A stretch of 18,496 bases of DNA from an uncultured Lachnospiraceae bacterium (GCA_934351835.1 CAKRJP010000027.1:1-18496), one strand, 5' to 3'; positions 1 to 8,915 are shown, counted from the first letter of the stretch. Made by a program: numbers and translations. Notes: generated by a model not told the origin, from the letters alone.

Positions 1-993
1 CAGTTATCCGGATATGGCATTGGTACTGTATCACGGGTTATAAATAATCATCCGGATGTCAGCGACAAGGCACGACAGCGGATTATGGAGGTTATTGAGG
101 AGACGAATTTCCAGCCTAATTCCAACGCCAAACACTTGAAGATGAGAGCCAGTTCTTCTATCGCCATTATTATTAAAGGAAATCAAAATATTCTGTTTAA
201 CGGAATCCTTGAGCAGATCCAACAGCTTCTTTTAAAGAACAATGAAGAGGCTGTCGTCAGCTATCTGGATGAAGATGCAAATGAAATTAATTATGCCATG
301 AGTCTTTGTCGGGAAAAAAATCCCAAAGGGATCTTTTTTCTCGGCGGGGATCTGGAATATTTTAAAAGAGATTTCAAACATATACATGTACCTTGCGTTC
401 TGCTTACTAACAGCGGAAAGGATCTGAAGTTCCCTAATCTTTCCTCCCTGACAACAGATGATGCGACAGCATCTGAAGCAGTGATTGACTATCTGGTAGA
501 CCAGGGACATACAAATATCGGAATCCTTGGAGGTAACCTTTCCGACACACAGGTCAGCTATAAACGTCTGACTGGCTGTATTGCCGGATTTAAAAAGCAT
601 CATCTGGATTTTCAACAGGATCTGCAATTTGAACCTTGTCGTTATTCTATTGAAGAGGGTTATGAAGCAACTCTCCAACTATTAAAACGTAACCCGTCAT
701 TGACTGCAATTTTTGCTTTTGGTGATATTATTGCATTTGGTGCAATGCGAGCTATTCGAGATCTTGGTAAAAGAATTCCGGAGGATATTTCTCTGGTAGG
801 GTATGATGGCATTGACTTCTCCCGTTTTTCTATCCCAAGGCTCACAACGATCCGCCAGGATACCTCTCAGATGGCCAAACAAGGCGTTGATCTGATGTTA
901 CAGCGGATTCATTATCCCTATAAAGCAGTTCATAAGATTATCCCTTATGAATTGGTTAAATCAGAAAGTGTCAAAAAAATTAATGAGAACTGA
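1..993 (+). CDS. LacI-family transcriptional repressor (5' truncated)
   Basis: The reading frame is open from base 1, so the gene begins before the window; an internal ATG at 85 is not the real start because residues encoded before it form the LacI helix-turn-helix (visible GYGIGTVSRVIN, then DVSDKARQRI and the hinge helix region near NSNAKHLK). Only about the first 6-10 residues are missing. The rest is a periplasmic-binding-protein-like effector domain, ending with the typical LacI stretch around AIFAFGDIIAFGAMRAI, EDISLVGYDG and LTTIRQD. Such proteins bind an operator as dimers and release it when a sugar binds. The stop codon lies 11 bases before malQ, so the two are probably co-transcribed, and a maltodextrin-type ligand is a fair inference. 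The ligand itself cannot be read from the sequence. Confidence 0.93.
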   Translation, partial: QLSGYGIGTVSRVINNHPDVSDKARQRIMEVIEETNFQPNSNAKHLKMRASSSIAIIIKGNQNILFNGILEQIQQLLLKNNEEAVVSYLDEDANEINYAMSLCREKNPKGIFFLGGDLEYFKRDFKHIHVPCVLLTNSGKDLKFPNLSSLTTDDATASEAVIDYLVDQGHTNIGILGGNLSDTQVSYKRLTGCIAGFKKHHLDFQQDLQFEPCRYSIEEGYEATLQLLKRNPSLTAIFAFGDIIAFGAMRAIRDLGKRIPEDISLVGYDGIDFSRFSIPRLTTIRQDTSQMAKQGVDLMLQRIHYPYKAVHKIIPYELVKSESVKKINEN

Positions 994-1004
994 AAGGAGG
1001 GTTC

Positions 1005-2495
1005 ATGGTGAGAGCAGCAGGTATTTTAATGCCCATTACTTCTCTTCCTTCCCCTTATGGCATAGGGACTTTAGGTCAGACTGCACGTGATTTTATCCAG
1101 TTTCTTGAAAAATCCGGACAGACATACTGGCAGATCCTTCCTATTTGCCCAACCGGATATGGAGATTCTCCCTATCAGTCATCTTCGACCTTTGCAGGAA
1201 ATCCTTATATGATTGATCTTGATGATCTTGTTTCCGAAGGATTACTGCTTAGCAGTGACTATGAAGATCTCTTCTGGGGAGACGAACCTACGAAAATAAA
1301 TTATAAGCTACTATATGAACAGCGTTTTGTTGTTCTAAAAAAATCTGTTGGAAACGTTTCTACAAACATGGCTGACAGTCTGAATGCATTTTTGCAGACA
1401 GAATCTTACTGGTTAGATGATTATGCCTTATACATGGCTGTTAAGAATCATTTTGGTGGAACTGCATGGTCCCAATGGCCGGAACCAGTGAAACTCCGTG
1501 ATCCAGATACATTACAAGAATTAAAAACAACTCTTGCGGAAGATATTTTATTCTGGAAAACCATTCAGTTTCTTTTCTTCCACCAATGGAGAAAAATAAA
1601 AGAATATGCCGGACAACATCACATTCAGATCATTGGGGATCTCCCTATCTACGTTTCTGATGACAGCGCAGATGTATGGGCTCATCCTGAACAATTTCAG
1701 CTGGATGAACATTTACGCCCGAAAGAATTTTCCGGCTGCCCTCCGGATGGATTCTCTGAAAATGGACAACTCTGGGGAAATCCATTATTTGATTGGGATT
1801 TCATGAAAGAAAATGATTATTCCTGGTGGATCATGAGAATTGCTCATCAGATGAAAATCTATGATGTATTGAGAATTGATCATTTTCGCGGGTTTGACTC
1901 CTATTTTGCAATTCCGTCCGGAGATAAAAATGCCAAAAACGGAGTCTGGCGAAAGGGACCGGGAATTGACTTCTTTCAGACAGTAAAAGAAAAACTCGGT
2001 GATCTTCCGATCATTGCTGAAGATCTTGGATTTTTAACAGATTCGGTCCACCAACTACTGCATGATACCGGATTCCCCGGAATGAAAGTATTGGAATTTG
2101 CCTTTGATACCCGCGACACCGGTTATGGCTATCTGCCTCATTGTTACACCAGAAACTGTATCGTATATACCGGCACCCATGACAACGAAACTATCAATGG
2201 CTGGTTTGAAACTGCACCTGAAGAGGACGCCGTCAATGCGATCCGTTACCTTCGCCTGACCAAAGAGGAAGGATATCATTGGGGCATGATGCGCAGTGCA
2301 TGGGCAAGTGTTTCTGATACTGCAATCATGCAGATGCAGGATCTCCTTGGGCTCGGTCATGAAGCCCGGCTCAATACTCCATCTACACTGGGAGATAACT
2401 GGACCTGGCGATGCAGGCCTGAAGATATCTCAGACGAACTCGCTGAGCGATTATACGAAGAAATGAAAATATATGAGAGACTTCCTCGAATATAG
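1005..2495 (+). CDS. malQ: 4-alpha-glucanotransferase (amylomaltase, GH77)
   Basis: This 496-residue protein has the normal length for MalQ, the cytoplasmic enzyme that moves glucan segments between maltodextrins. Visible family motifs are GILMPITSLPSPYGIGTLG near the start, GDLPIYVSDDSADVW, GFSENGQLWGNP, RIDHFRGF, IIAEDLGFLT and YTGTHDNET. From family knowledge the catalytic nucleophile is Asp292 (RIDHFRG), the acid/base Glu339 (AEDLG) and the third carboxylate Asp393 (HDNE); all are present. A strong AAGGAGG lies at 994-1000. ATG 1005 is only 4 bases from it, while GTG 1008 would sit at a more usual 7 bases, so the protein may begin one codon later. It follows a LacI-type repressor by 11 bases, suggesting sugar-dependent control. 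No other glycogen or maltose genes are inside the window. Confidence 0.97.
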   Translation: MVRAAGILMPITSLPSPYGIGTLGQTARDFIQFLEKSGQTYWQILPICPTGYGDSPYQSSSTFAGNPYMIDLDDLVSEGLLLSSDYEDLFWGDEPTKINYKLLYEQRFVVLKKSVGNVSTNMADSLNAFLQTESYWLDDYALYMAVKNHFGGTAWSQWPEPVKLRDPDTLQELKTTLAEDILFWKTIQFLFFHQWRKIKEYAGQHHIQIIGDLPIYVSDDSADVWAHPEQFQLDEHLRPKEFSGCPPDGFSENGQLWGNPLFDWDFMKENDYSWWIMRIAHQMKIYDVLRIDHFRGFDSYFAIPSGDKNAKNGVWRKGPGIDFFQTVKEKLGDLPIIAEDLGFLTDSVHQLLHDTGFPGMKVLEFAFDTRDTGYGYLPHCYTRNCIVYTGTHDNETINGWFETAPEEDAVNAIRYLRLTKEEGYHWGMMRSAWASVSDTAIMQMQDLLGLGHEARLNTPSTLGDNWTWRCRPEDISDELAERLYEEMKIYERLPRI

Positions 2496-2500
2496 TCTAA

Positions 2501-2555
2501 AAAATGGACACTCTGTCATTAATAACAAATCAGACAGTGTGTCCATTTTATTTAT
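2501..2555. terminator. Two-way intrinsic terminator between malQ and the ABC importer operon
   Basis: A 17-bp inverted repeat (2501-2517 and 2533-2549) with a single mismatch and a 15-base loop starts six bases after the malQ stop. It has A-rich sequence on its left and a T-rich run on its right. The converging ATPase gene ends at 2581, so the same hairpin probably stops transcription from both sides. Confidence 0.88.
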
Positions 2556-2580
2556 TACTCTTTTAGTAATTCAAATTAAA

Positions 2581-3384
2581 TTACGTCAGCATCATACGAT
2601 CATTCGCAAATTCCCCGCCACTAACTTCTTCGAACTTCGCCAGAAGATCTGCTACCTGAAGTTTCTTCTTTTCTTCACCGGATACATCGTAGATGATTTT
2701 TCCTTCATGCATCATAATCAGACGGTTTCCATGTGCGATAGCGTCTTTCATGTTGTGTGTTACCATCATTGCTGTAAGATTATTCTCCTGGATAATCTTA
2801 TCCGAAAGTGCCAGCACCTTGGCTGCTGTCTTCGGATCAAGTGCCGCCGTATGCTCATCTAACAGCAGTAATTTCGGCTGCTTTAACGCTGCCATCAAAA
2901 GTGTAACTGCCTGTCTCTGACCACCGGATAACAGTCCTACGCGGCTGCTGAGTCTCTCTTCCAGTCCAAGATCCAGTTCTTTTAAACGTTCTCTGAAGTC
3001 TTCTCGTTCTTTCTTCGTGATTCCCCATCCGAAACCTCGTCTCTGTCCACGTCTGGCAGCAATTGCCATATTTTCTTCGATGGACATCGTTGCTGCTGTT
3101 CCTACCATCGGGTCCTGGAACACTCGTCCCAGATAGATAGCACGTTTATGCTCAGACAATCCGGTAATATCCACACCATCTACGATAATATTTCCTTCAT
3201 CCACCGGCCATACACCTGCGATTGCATTCAGTGTCGTAGATTTTCCGGCACCGTTTCCTCCGATGATCGTTACAAAATCACCCGGATTAAGATTAAGATT
3301 CACCCCGTTTAAGGCAATCTTCTCATTAATCGTTCCTTTATTAAATGTCTTATGTAAATTTTTGATTTCAAGCATATATCCCAT
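2581..3384 (-). CDS. ABC importer ATPase, TrpYZX-like family
   Basis: The 267-residue product is a nucleotide-binding subunit of an importer. Walker A is GNGAGKST (43-50), the Q-loop is at Gln90, the signature is LSGGQ (152-156), Walker B is LLLLDE (172-177) and the H-loop is His210. I chose the ATG at 3384 because it overlaps the permease stop by one base (TAATG), a sign of translational coupling, and begins just before the conserved MLEIKNLHKTF. An AGGAGG lies 11 bases upstream. A longer version starting at 3447 would overlap the permease by 64 bases and adds a non-conserved tail. The family is the partner of the uncharacterised COG4120 permease and COG2984 binding protein encoded just upstream. 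The substrate is unknown; some relatives are linked to tryptophan or other amino acid uptake. Confidence 0.93.
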   Translation of the reverse strand: MGYMLEIKNLHKTFNKGTINEKIALNGVNLNLNPGDFVTIIGGNGAGKSTTLNAIAGVWPVDEGNIIVDGVDITGLSEHKRAIYLGRVFQDPMVGTAATMSIEENMAIAARRGQRRGFGWGITKKEREDFRERLKELDLGLEERLSSRVGLLSGGQRQAVTLLMAALKQPKLLLLDEHTAALDPKTAAKVLALSDKIIQENNLTAMMVTHNMKDAIAHGNRLIMMHEGKIIYDVSGEEKKKLQVADLLAKFEEVSGGEFANDRMMLT

Positions 3385-4325
3385 TATTTTGCAGACCTCC
3401 TTTTTACAGAATTCTTCTCTTTCAGATAAGGCACCGCAAGGAAGCATGCAACTACAACTGCAGAGAATAATTTCATATAATCAGAAGGCATCTTGAGCCA
3501 CAATACCAACGTATATGCCACATAGTAAAGGATTGCTCCCACAAATACAGACGCCAGGGTATATGCAAATGCAATCTTCTTTCCTGCACAAAGTTTTCCG
3601 AAAATAACTTCGCTGATGATAACTGCTGCCAGTCCGATTACGATTGCGCCTCGTCCCGCATTAACATCCGCAGATCCCTGATACTGTGCATAAATTCCTC
3701 CACAAAGACCTACCAAGCCATTGGAGATCATAAGTGCGATTACTTTCATAAAGTTTGTATTGATTCCCTGTGCACGGGCCATCTGTGGATTACATCCTGT
3801 TGCACGGATAGATGCTCCGAGTTCTGTTCCGAACAGCCAGTACATCAGTGCCACGATCACCAGACAGAACAGGATAAATTTGATAAAAAATACGATTCTG
3901 TTGCTGGCGGTAACATAACGAAGAGATGCCACCAGATTCTGCTGTGCAATACCGATACTCTGGTTAGATTTTCCCATGATTCCCAGGTTTACAGAATACA
4001 GAGAAATCTGTGTCAGGATACTTGCCAGGATTCCAGGGATTCCCAGTGCCGTATGTAAGAGTCCGGTGACCATTCCTGCTGCCATTCCTGCCAGAAATGC
4101 AAACACCAGCGAAAGTGCCGGATGCATTCCTCCCTGAATCAACATAACCGCAACTGCGCCTCCAGTTGCCAGAGATCCATCTACTGTCAGATCCGCAAAA
4201 TCCAGGATACGGAATGTAATGTACACACCAATCGCCATGATTCCCCAGATCAGCCCCTGTGCCACATTACCCGGAAGGGCACGGAGCAGAGCTGTCGGAT
4301 CCAACGATGCAAAATAAGCTAACAT
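3384..4325 (-). CDS. ABC importer permease, TrpY/COG4120-like
   Basis: A 313-residue, very hydrophobic protein with many predicted membrane helices, similar in layout to branched-chain amino acid/ribose-type permeases (the small-residue-rich stretch DFADLTVDGSLATGGAVAV near the N-terminus is typical of the COG4120 group). It would form the channel of the importer with the downstream ATPase and the upstream binding lipoprotein. The stop codon overlaps the ATPase start. It lies 121 bases after the binding-protein gene, and a stem-loop in that gap may lower expression of permease and ATPase relative to the binding protein. A short positively charged tail ends the protein. The transported compound cannot be deduced. 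Confidence 0.92.
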   Translation of the reverse strand: MLAYFASLDPTALLRALPGNVAQGLIWGIMAIGVYITFRILDFADLTVDGSLATGGAVAVMLIQGGMHPALSLVFAFLAGMAAGMVTGLLHTALGIPGILASILTQISLYSVNLGIMGKSNQSIGIAQQNLVASLRYVTASNRIVFFIKFILFCLVIVALMYWLFGTELGASIRATGCNPQMARAQGINTNFMKVIALMISNGLVGLCGGIYAQYQGSADVNAGRGAIVIGLAAVIISEVIFGKLCAGKKIAFAYTLASVFVGAILYYVAYTLVLWLKMPSDYMKLFSAVVVACFLAVPYLKEKNSVKRRSAK

Positions 4326-4360
4326 AATACCTAATTCCTTTCATATTATTATATATGACA

Positions 4361-4399
4361 ATACAGAGAAACAAATTTTTCCAATCTGTTTCCCTGTAT
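4361..4399 (-). other. Stem-loop between binding-protein and permease genes
   Basis: A 13-bp inverted repeat (4361-4373 with 4387-4399) has one A/C mismatch on the plus strand that becomes a G-U pair in minus-strand RNA, so the structure is formed properly only in the operon transcript. No strong U-run follows it. It may protect the 3' end of the binding-protein message or act as a leaky terminator. Confidence 0.55.
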
Positions 4400-4446
4400 G
4401 ATCATTCATATTTTATTGTTTTCACCCAACTATGAAAATCTAAAAA

Positions 4447-5457
4447 TTATTCAGACTCAATTGCCTGATAATCATCCGGAACCTTGATTCCAAGTGCTTC
4501 ACAGTTTGTAGGATTGTATTCCTTTGTAAGATCTTTTGCAAATTCAATATCCATTGTCGTGATGTCTTTGCCATTTACCAGAACGTCGTAAGCCATCTCA
4601 CCAGCTTTGTATCCGATATCATAGTAGCTGATAGATAATGTTGCGATACCACATCCTGAACAGATACCTTCCTCACCGGCGATTACCGGAACTTTTGCAG
4701 GTAAACATACGTTATTGATAATCTCGGTATTTGCTGCCATTGTGTTATCTGTCGGTACGTAAATAGCATCACACTCTTCTACTGCACTTGTTGTTACAGA
4801 CTGGATCTCGTTAGAATCTGCTGCTGTAAATTCTTTGTACTCGATTCCGTCTTCTTTTAATGCTTTCTCAAATAACTCTGCCTGATATTTTGAGTTCGGC
4901 TCTGCTGAACAATAGAGGATACCTACTTTCTTAACATCCGGAAGTAACTCTACTAACATATCTTCCTGCTCATCGATCGGAGCCAGATCACTTGTACCGG
5001 ATACGTTGATTCCTGTAGCACCTGTCCAGTCCTCGATGCCTAATGCTGTCGCATAGTCTGTGATAGATGTTCCTAAGATCGGGATATCTGCTGTTGCCTG
5101 AGAAGCTGTCTGTAATGGCAGTGTTGCATTTGCCAGGATCAGATCAACGTCTGATGATACAAAGTTGTTGATGATCGTACCACACTGGCTCTGCTCACCC
5201 TGTGCGTTCTCTACTTCGATTGAAACATTTCCTTCACCGAACTTCTCATTCACTGCATCCTGAAATCCTTCTGTAGCTGCATCTAATGCCGGATGCTCTA
5301 ACATCTGGCAGATACCGATGCTGTACTTCTCTGATGATGATTTTGCTGATGTTGAACTGTCAGAATTATCTGATGATCCAGAACTTCCTCCACAGGCTGC
5401 TAACGATAATACCATGGCTGCACTCATACCTGCTGCCAATACCTTTTTCAATTTCAT
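4447..5457 (-). CDS. ABC transporter substrate-binding lipoprotein (TrpX/COG2984-like)
   Basis: The 336-residue product starts with a lipoprotein signal, MKLKKVLAAGM then LSLAAC, with Cys22 as the lipidated residue, followed by a Ser/Gly/Asp-rich linker to about residue 43. The remainder is a two-lobed binding fold of the COG2984 type, with motifs such as GICQMLEHPALDAATEGF, LILANATLPLQTA, VGILYCSAEPNSKYQ and IYVPTDNTMAAN. It is anchored on the outer face of the membrane and delivers substrate to the permease. It is the first gene of the three-gene operon, with a GGGAGG ribosome site and a good promoter upstream. I see no T-box or other amino acid sensing leader in its roughly 70-base leader, so tryptophan specificity, known for some relatives, is not supported here. 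Confidence 0.94.
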   Translation of the reverse strand: MKLKKVLAAGMSAAMVLSLAACGGSSGSSDNSDSSTSAKSSSEKYSIGICQMLEHPALDAATEGFQDAVNEKFGEGNVSIEVENAQGEQSQCGTIINNFVSSDVDLILANATLPLQTASQATADIPILGTSITDYATALGIEDWTGATGINVSGTSDLAPIDEQEDMLVELLPDVKKVGILYCSAEPNSKYQAELFEKALKEDGIEYKEFTAADSNEIQSVTTSAVEECDAIYVPTDNTMAANTEIINNVCLPAKVPVIAGEEGICSGCGIATLSISYYDIGYKAGEMAYDVLVNGKDITTMDIEFAKDLTKEYNPTNCEALGIKVPDDYQAIESE

Positions 5458-5531
5458 AATCTTTTTCCTCCCTGATACAACGAACTAACACTTCGCACCG
5501 TTACACTTTAACGTACGAAAGCTATGGGACT

Positions 5532-5560
5532 ATTATACATTCCTTCTGCAGTTTCGTCAA
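5532..5560 (-). promoter_or_regulatory. Sigma-70-type promoter of the ABC importer operon
   Basis: Read on the minus strand, TTGACG (5555-5560) is separated by 17 bases from a perfect TATAAT (5532-5537). Start of transcription is expected near 5525, giving a leader of roughly 70 bases. The small inverted repeat CGAA/TTCG in the leader is too weak to assign. Confidence 0.8.
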
Positions 5561-5567
5561 TTGTTTC

Positions 5568-5596
5568 TTGCAACTGAAATAAAAAAAAGTTATAGT
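5568..5596 (+). promoter_or_regulatory. Sigma-70-type promoter of coaBC
   Basis: TTGCAA (5568-5573), a 17-base A-rich spacer and TATAGT (5591-5596) form a plausible promoter; a second TATAGT at 5601 is an alternative -10. GTTATA (5589-5594) and TATAAC (5614-5619) form a 6-bp inverted repeat across the start region that could be an operator, but it may be chance in AT-rich DNA. The -35 lies eight bases from the -35 of the divergent importer promoter, back to back. Confidence 0.6.
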
Positions 5597-5637
5597 GTAA
5601 TATAGTATGAAGTTATAACCAGAATGGAGATTTACTT

Positions 5638-6831
5638 ATGATATTAGAAAATAAAACCGTACTTTTGGGGGTCACTGGCGGGATCGCCGCTTACAAAAGT
5701 GCTTCTCTTGCCAGCAAGCTGGTGAAAGCCGGTGCGGAAGTACGTGTCATCATGACGGAAAATGCAACCAATTTTATTAATCCTATTACATTTGAATCTT
5801 TGACGGGGCATAAATGTGTAATAGATACTTTTGACCGTAATTTTGAATTTAAAGTAGAACATGTAGCTCTGGCACAGAAAGCTGATGTTATTATGATCGC
5901 ACCGGCAACTGCAAATGTCATGGCAAAACTTGCCTACGGACTTGCAGATGACATGCTGACAACTACAGTCCTGGCCAGCAAGGCACCTAAGATCATCGCA
6001 CCGGCCATGAATACAGGCATGTACGAGAATCCAGCCACCCAGCATAATATCGAAGTATTAAAAGATTATGGCATGGAAGTCATCACTCCTGCCTCCGGCT
6101 ATCTCGCCTGTGGCGATGTCGGTGCCGGAAAGATGCCGGAACCGGAAGATCTCTATGAACATATTTTACGTGCCTGTGCTTATCCTAAGGACATGGCAGG
6201 ATTGAAAGTCCTCGTCACCGCGGGACCGACACAGGAATCCATCGATCCGGTCCGCTACATTACGAATCATTCTTCCGGGAAAATGGGATACAGTATCGCA
6301 AAAGTCTGCATGCTGCGAGGAGCCGATGTCACTTTAGTATCCGGACCAACCTCACTGGCTTATCCGCCATTCGTAGAAGTCGTTCCGGTCACCACAGCGA
6401 AAGACATGTACGAGGCAGTTACTTCCAGAAGCAAAGATATGGATATCATCATCAAGGCAGCAGCTGTCGCTGATTATCGTCCAAGCCAGATCGCTGATGA
6501 AAAGGTAAAAAAATCCGACGATGCTATGTCCATTCCGTTGGAGCGTACCGACGATATTTTAAAATACCTCGGCGAACATAAGCCGGAAGGACAGTTTTTA
6601 TGTGGATTCTCTATGGAGACCCAGAATATGCTGGAAAATTCCAGAAAAAAATTAGCAAAGAAGAATCTTGATATGATCGTCGCCAACAACTTAAAAGTCG
6701 CCGGTGCCGGATTCCAGACCGATACGAATGTGGTGACGCTCATCACTCAGGATACAGAACTGGAACTTCCGCTGATGAACAAAGAAGAAGTAGCACATTA
6801 CCTGATGGACGAGATTCTTGCGAGAAGATAA
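5638..6831 (+). CDS. coaBC: Phosphopantothenoylcysteine decarboxylase / phosphopantothenate-cysteine ligase
   Basis: The 397-residue bifunctional cytoplasmic enzyme (Dfp) carries out two steps of coenzyme A synthesis: joining cysteine to 4'-phosphopantothenate, and FMN-dependent decarboxylation. The N-terminal flavoprotein (about 1-190) shows GVTGGIAAYK, the catalytic His75 in VEHVAL, PAMN with Asn125, and Cys158 in GYLACGDVGAGKM. The C-terminal ligase domain (about 190-397) shows VLVTAGPTQESIDPVRYI, Asn210 in TNHSSGKMGY, KAAAVADYRP and Lys289. These key residues fall at the same numbers as in the E. coli enzyme, from memory of the family. GGAG at 5626-5629 sits 8 bases before the ATG. It is transcribed alone, with its own promoter and terminator, as expected for a housekeeping gene. 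Confidence 0.97.
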   Translation: MILENKTVLLGVTGGIAAYKSASLASKLVKAGAEVRVIMTENATNFINPITFESLTGHKCVIDTFDRNFEFKVEHVALAQKADVIMIAPATANVMAKLAYGLADDMLTTTVLASKAPKIIAPAMNTGMYENPATQHNIEVLKDYGMEVITPASGYLACGDVGAGKMPEPEDLYEHILRACAYPKDMAGLKVLVTAGPTQESIDPVRYITNHSSGKMGYSIAKVCMLRGADVTLVSGPTSLAYPPFVEVVPVTTAKDMYEAVTSRSKDMDIIIKAAAVADYRPSQIADEKVKKSDDAMSIPLERTDDILKYLGEHKPEGQFLCGFSMETQNMLENSRKKLAKKNLDMIVANNLKVAGAGFQTDTNVVTLITQDTELELPLMNKEEVAHYLMDEILARR

Positions 6832-6836
6832 AAAAC

Positions 6837-6882
6837 AACCCGGAGCAGATCGATATACGATACGCCCCGGGTTATTCTTTTG
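6837..6882. terminator. Two-way intrinsic terminator between coaBC and the exporter operon
   Basis: A GC-rich 10-bp stem, AACCCGGAGC (6837-6846) with GCCCCGGGTT (6864-6873), has one mismatch that becomes a G-U pair on the minus strand. It is followed by ATTCTTTT on the plus strand and by GTTGTTTTTTAT on the minus strand. It begins five bases after the coaBC stop and lies 37 bases beyond the end of the opposing gene. Confidence 0.87.
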
Positions 6883-6909
6883 CTTATTTCATTTAATTTA
6901 TACCACTTC

Positions 6910-8895
6910 TTATTCTTTCGCTTTCAGCTCTTTTGTCTCTACGATGAACTTTACTTCCCCTTTCTGCCCCTCTTTGATTCCTGAATAATTGGTATATCTT
7001 CCGTCAGCCTCTTTTACAGCCTTGAAACGGTTGATCGTATTTACCAGATCATCTCCGGCGAGATCGGCAATCTTCTGGATGCCCTCTTTGTCGAAAGTAT
7101 CGATTCCACTGCTCAGAGCGCTTCCCCCCTGTGCCAACGCACTGTATCCTGTAAATAACTGTGCTCCTGCGGTATTTAATGCGGTAGTTCCACTTTCCAA
7201 CTGTGCGGAACCTTTATATGCCTGAGCAACTCCCAGACCGTAAGCATCCAGCCCTTTTGCCAACTGTTCACTACTATCACTTGCGTCCGTAAGTGCCTCT
7301 GTAATCTGCTGTAATCCGGTGCCTATATAACTGATTCCTCCGGCGTTTTTCTGTAAGATATTTACCTGTGTCTGCATATCATCGACGGTAGCTTTTACCG
7401 CGCTGATTGTAACTTCTTTAGATATTTCCGATGCATCTTTTAAAGAACCGGAAAGTTTATTCAAATGCTCTTTGGTAGCCTTAAAATCACCATCAAGATT
7501 AATATTTTTAATATCTACATTAATCTGTCCCTGTGACTCTAAATAACTCATGATCTGCTTTTTCTGGTCCGCTGTCAGGGAAGCTCCCGTGGCATCCAAA
7601 CTATCCATCGCACTCTGCACTTTCTCCTGCATCTGTGTTGTCGCCGCTCCTGCAATCTGGCTTTCTGCCTGCGCCTCTGCGTCTTTCTCTGCATTCTCTA
7701 TCGCAGTATCCAGTGCACCATTCACACCTGCCACAGACTGCTCTGCCGCGTCTAATTTGCCCTGCAGCGTAGTAAGCTGTGTTCCCAGAGTATCTGCATC
7801 TGCCTTCAATGCCTGCGCTGCAGTTTCCGCCTCGCTCATATCCTGCGGGATCTGCACATTGGCGATTGTGCTGTTCAAAAGTGTCAATGCCTGATTAAGC
7901 TGTGCGGCACCGTCTGAAAGATCTGATTTTCTTGCATCTAGTTCTTTTAGACCTGCAGTCAGAGCGTTCATACCTTCACTCAGTGCGCTCACTCCATTGT
8001 TGTATTCACTCAGATAACTCTGGAATGTGGTCAGTCCTTCTGACATTTGCGCAGCCCCTTCTTTCAAGGCACTGGAGGCGTCTGTCAGACTGTCCACGCC
8101 ATCCACCAGGTCGTCAACATCATTCAGATCATCGGTATCCATCTCATCCAGACCAGGGGTCGTGATAATGGTGGCTGTATATTCCAGTTCAAAATTCTCC
8201 ACATCTGCTGTAACTTCCACATAATCCGGGATATCCACGTCTTTTGTTTCTTCATAGTCTTCCAGTTTTAAACTATCACTAAGTCCCGGGAACGCCACAC
8301 CCATAACGATATTATCGTTCTTGTCTGCCATGTTCTTTCCATTGGATACCTGTATATTTGAAAATGTATCCGCCGGCAGGGTCATCGCTGACAATGCCAT
8401 AAATGGGACTTTTACGTCGATATTTTTTCCATCGACACTGACCGTCTCAGACGTCTTATTATCATAATCAAAACGAATCTTTACTTTTCCGCTCTTTCCG
8501 ATCATGTCTTTCGGCGACATTTTCTTGCCGTCCAGATAGTAAGATACTTTTACATCCACCGGCAATTCCTTGTCGCTTTTCCCCTCATAGGAAATATTTT
8601 CGCCATGATTTTCCCAGATCACAGAACCATCCGCAGACTGCGTATATTCCTCATCACCTTCTTTATTCTTAATGTCTGTAAGAGTTGAATAATCTTCGAT
8701 ATCACCATCTTTTCCACTGATATCCAAAAGATCATTGACCTTTGTTTCTTTTACGGTTCCATCAGCCTTCGCCTTCACATAGACAGTCTCAGATTTATCT
8801 ATTTTGTCATCCTTTGCATCTGCTGCCAGTACCGGTGTCACATAGCCAGTCGCCAAAGCACCTGCCAATAGCATAAGTACTACTTTTTTCTTCAT
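6910..8895 (-). CDS. Secreted protein with Leu-x-x-Gly heptad repeats (YhgE/Pip-like ectodomain)
   Basis: The 661-residue product starts with a clear signal peptide (MKKKVVLMLLAGALATGYV, likely cleavage after VLA at residue 24). Residues about 35-245 look like a beta-rich extracellular region. Two arrays of the x-x-x-Leu-x-x-Gly heptad follow, at about 262-335 (LKEGAAQMSEGL, LSEGMNALTAGL) and 525-600 (LAKGLDAYGLG, LESGTTAL, LAQGGSALSSG). Between them lies an Ala/Gln/Asp-rich coiled-coil stretch (about 350-520). Heptads of this kind occur in the large extracellular part of YhgE/Pip proteins, but those carry C-terminal membrane helices; this one has no such helices, no lipobox and no sortase motif, so it would be released or held by a partner. 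It is the last gene of the exporter operon, 20 bases after the FtsX-like permease, with AAGGAG before the ATG. Its role is unknown. Confidence 0.87.
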   Translation of the reverse strand: MKKKVVLMLLAGALATGYVTPVLAADAKDDKIDKSETVYVKAKADGTVKETKVNDLLDISGKDGDIEDYSTLTDIKNKEGDEEYTQSADGSVIWENHGENISYEGKSDKELPVDVKVSYYLDGKKMSPKDMIGKSGKVKIRFDYDNKTSETVSVDGKNIDVKVPFMALSAMTLPADTFSNIQVSNGKNMADKNDNIVMGVAFPGLSDSLKLEDYEETKDVDIPDYVEVTADVENFELEYTATIITTPGLDEMDTDDLNDVDDLVDGVDSLTDASSALKEGAAQMSEGLTTFQSYLSEYNNGVSALSEGMNALTAGLKELDARKSDLSDGAAQLNQALTLLNSTIANVQIPQDMSEAETAAQALKADADTLGTQLTTLQGKLDAAEQSVAGVNGALDTAIENAEKDAEAQAESQIAGAATTQMQEKVQSAMDSLDATGASLTADQKKQIMSYLESQGQINVDIKNINLDGDFKATKEHLNKLSGSLKDASEISKEVTISAVKATVDDMQTQVNILQKNAGGISYIGTGLQQITEALTDASDSSEQLAKGLDAYGLGVAQAYKGSAQLESGTTALNTAGAQLFTGYSALAQGGSALSSGIDTFDKEGIQKIADLAGDDLVNTINRFKAVKEADGRYTNYSGIKEGQKGEVKFIVETKELKAKE

Positions 8896-8915
8896 AATTC
8901 CAGTCTCCTTATCCT

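Noticed and set aside
85..87. ATG at 85 as the start of the LacI-type gene
   Set aside because: The frame is open to base 1 and the upstream codons encode the helix-turn-helix typical of the family, so the gene is cut by the window edge rather than starting here.
3385..3447. Longer N-terminus for the importer ATPase
   Set aside because: It would overlap the permease by 64 bases and adds residues outside the family pattern; ATG 3384 has an AGGAGG upstream and a TAATG coupling overlap.
5458..5531. T-box or other amino acid riboswitch before the importer operon
   Set aside because: The leader is only about 70 bases, with no T-box sequence and no terminator; too short for the known classes.
5589..5619. 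GTTATA/TATAAC inverted repeat at the coaBC start region as an operator
   Set aside because: Six AT-rich bases with a 19-base gap are easily chance, and coaBC is normally constitutive; mentioned only in the promoter entry.
7550..8271. Several open frames on the plus strand opposite the heptad-repeat gene, rich in Ser, Ala and Cys
   Set aside because: They lie wholly within a well-supported gene on the other strand, lack ribosome sites and motifs, and their composition reflects the Ala/Gln/Asp-rich codons of that gene.
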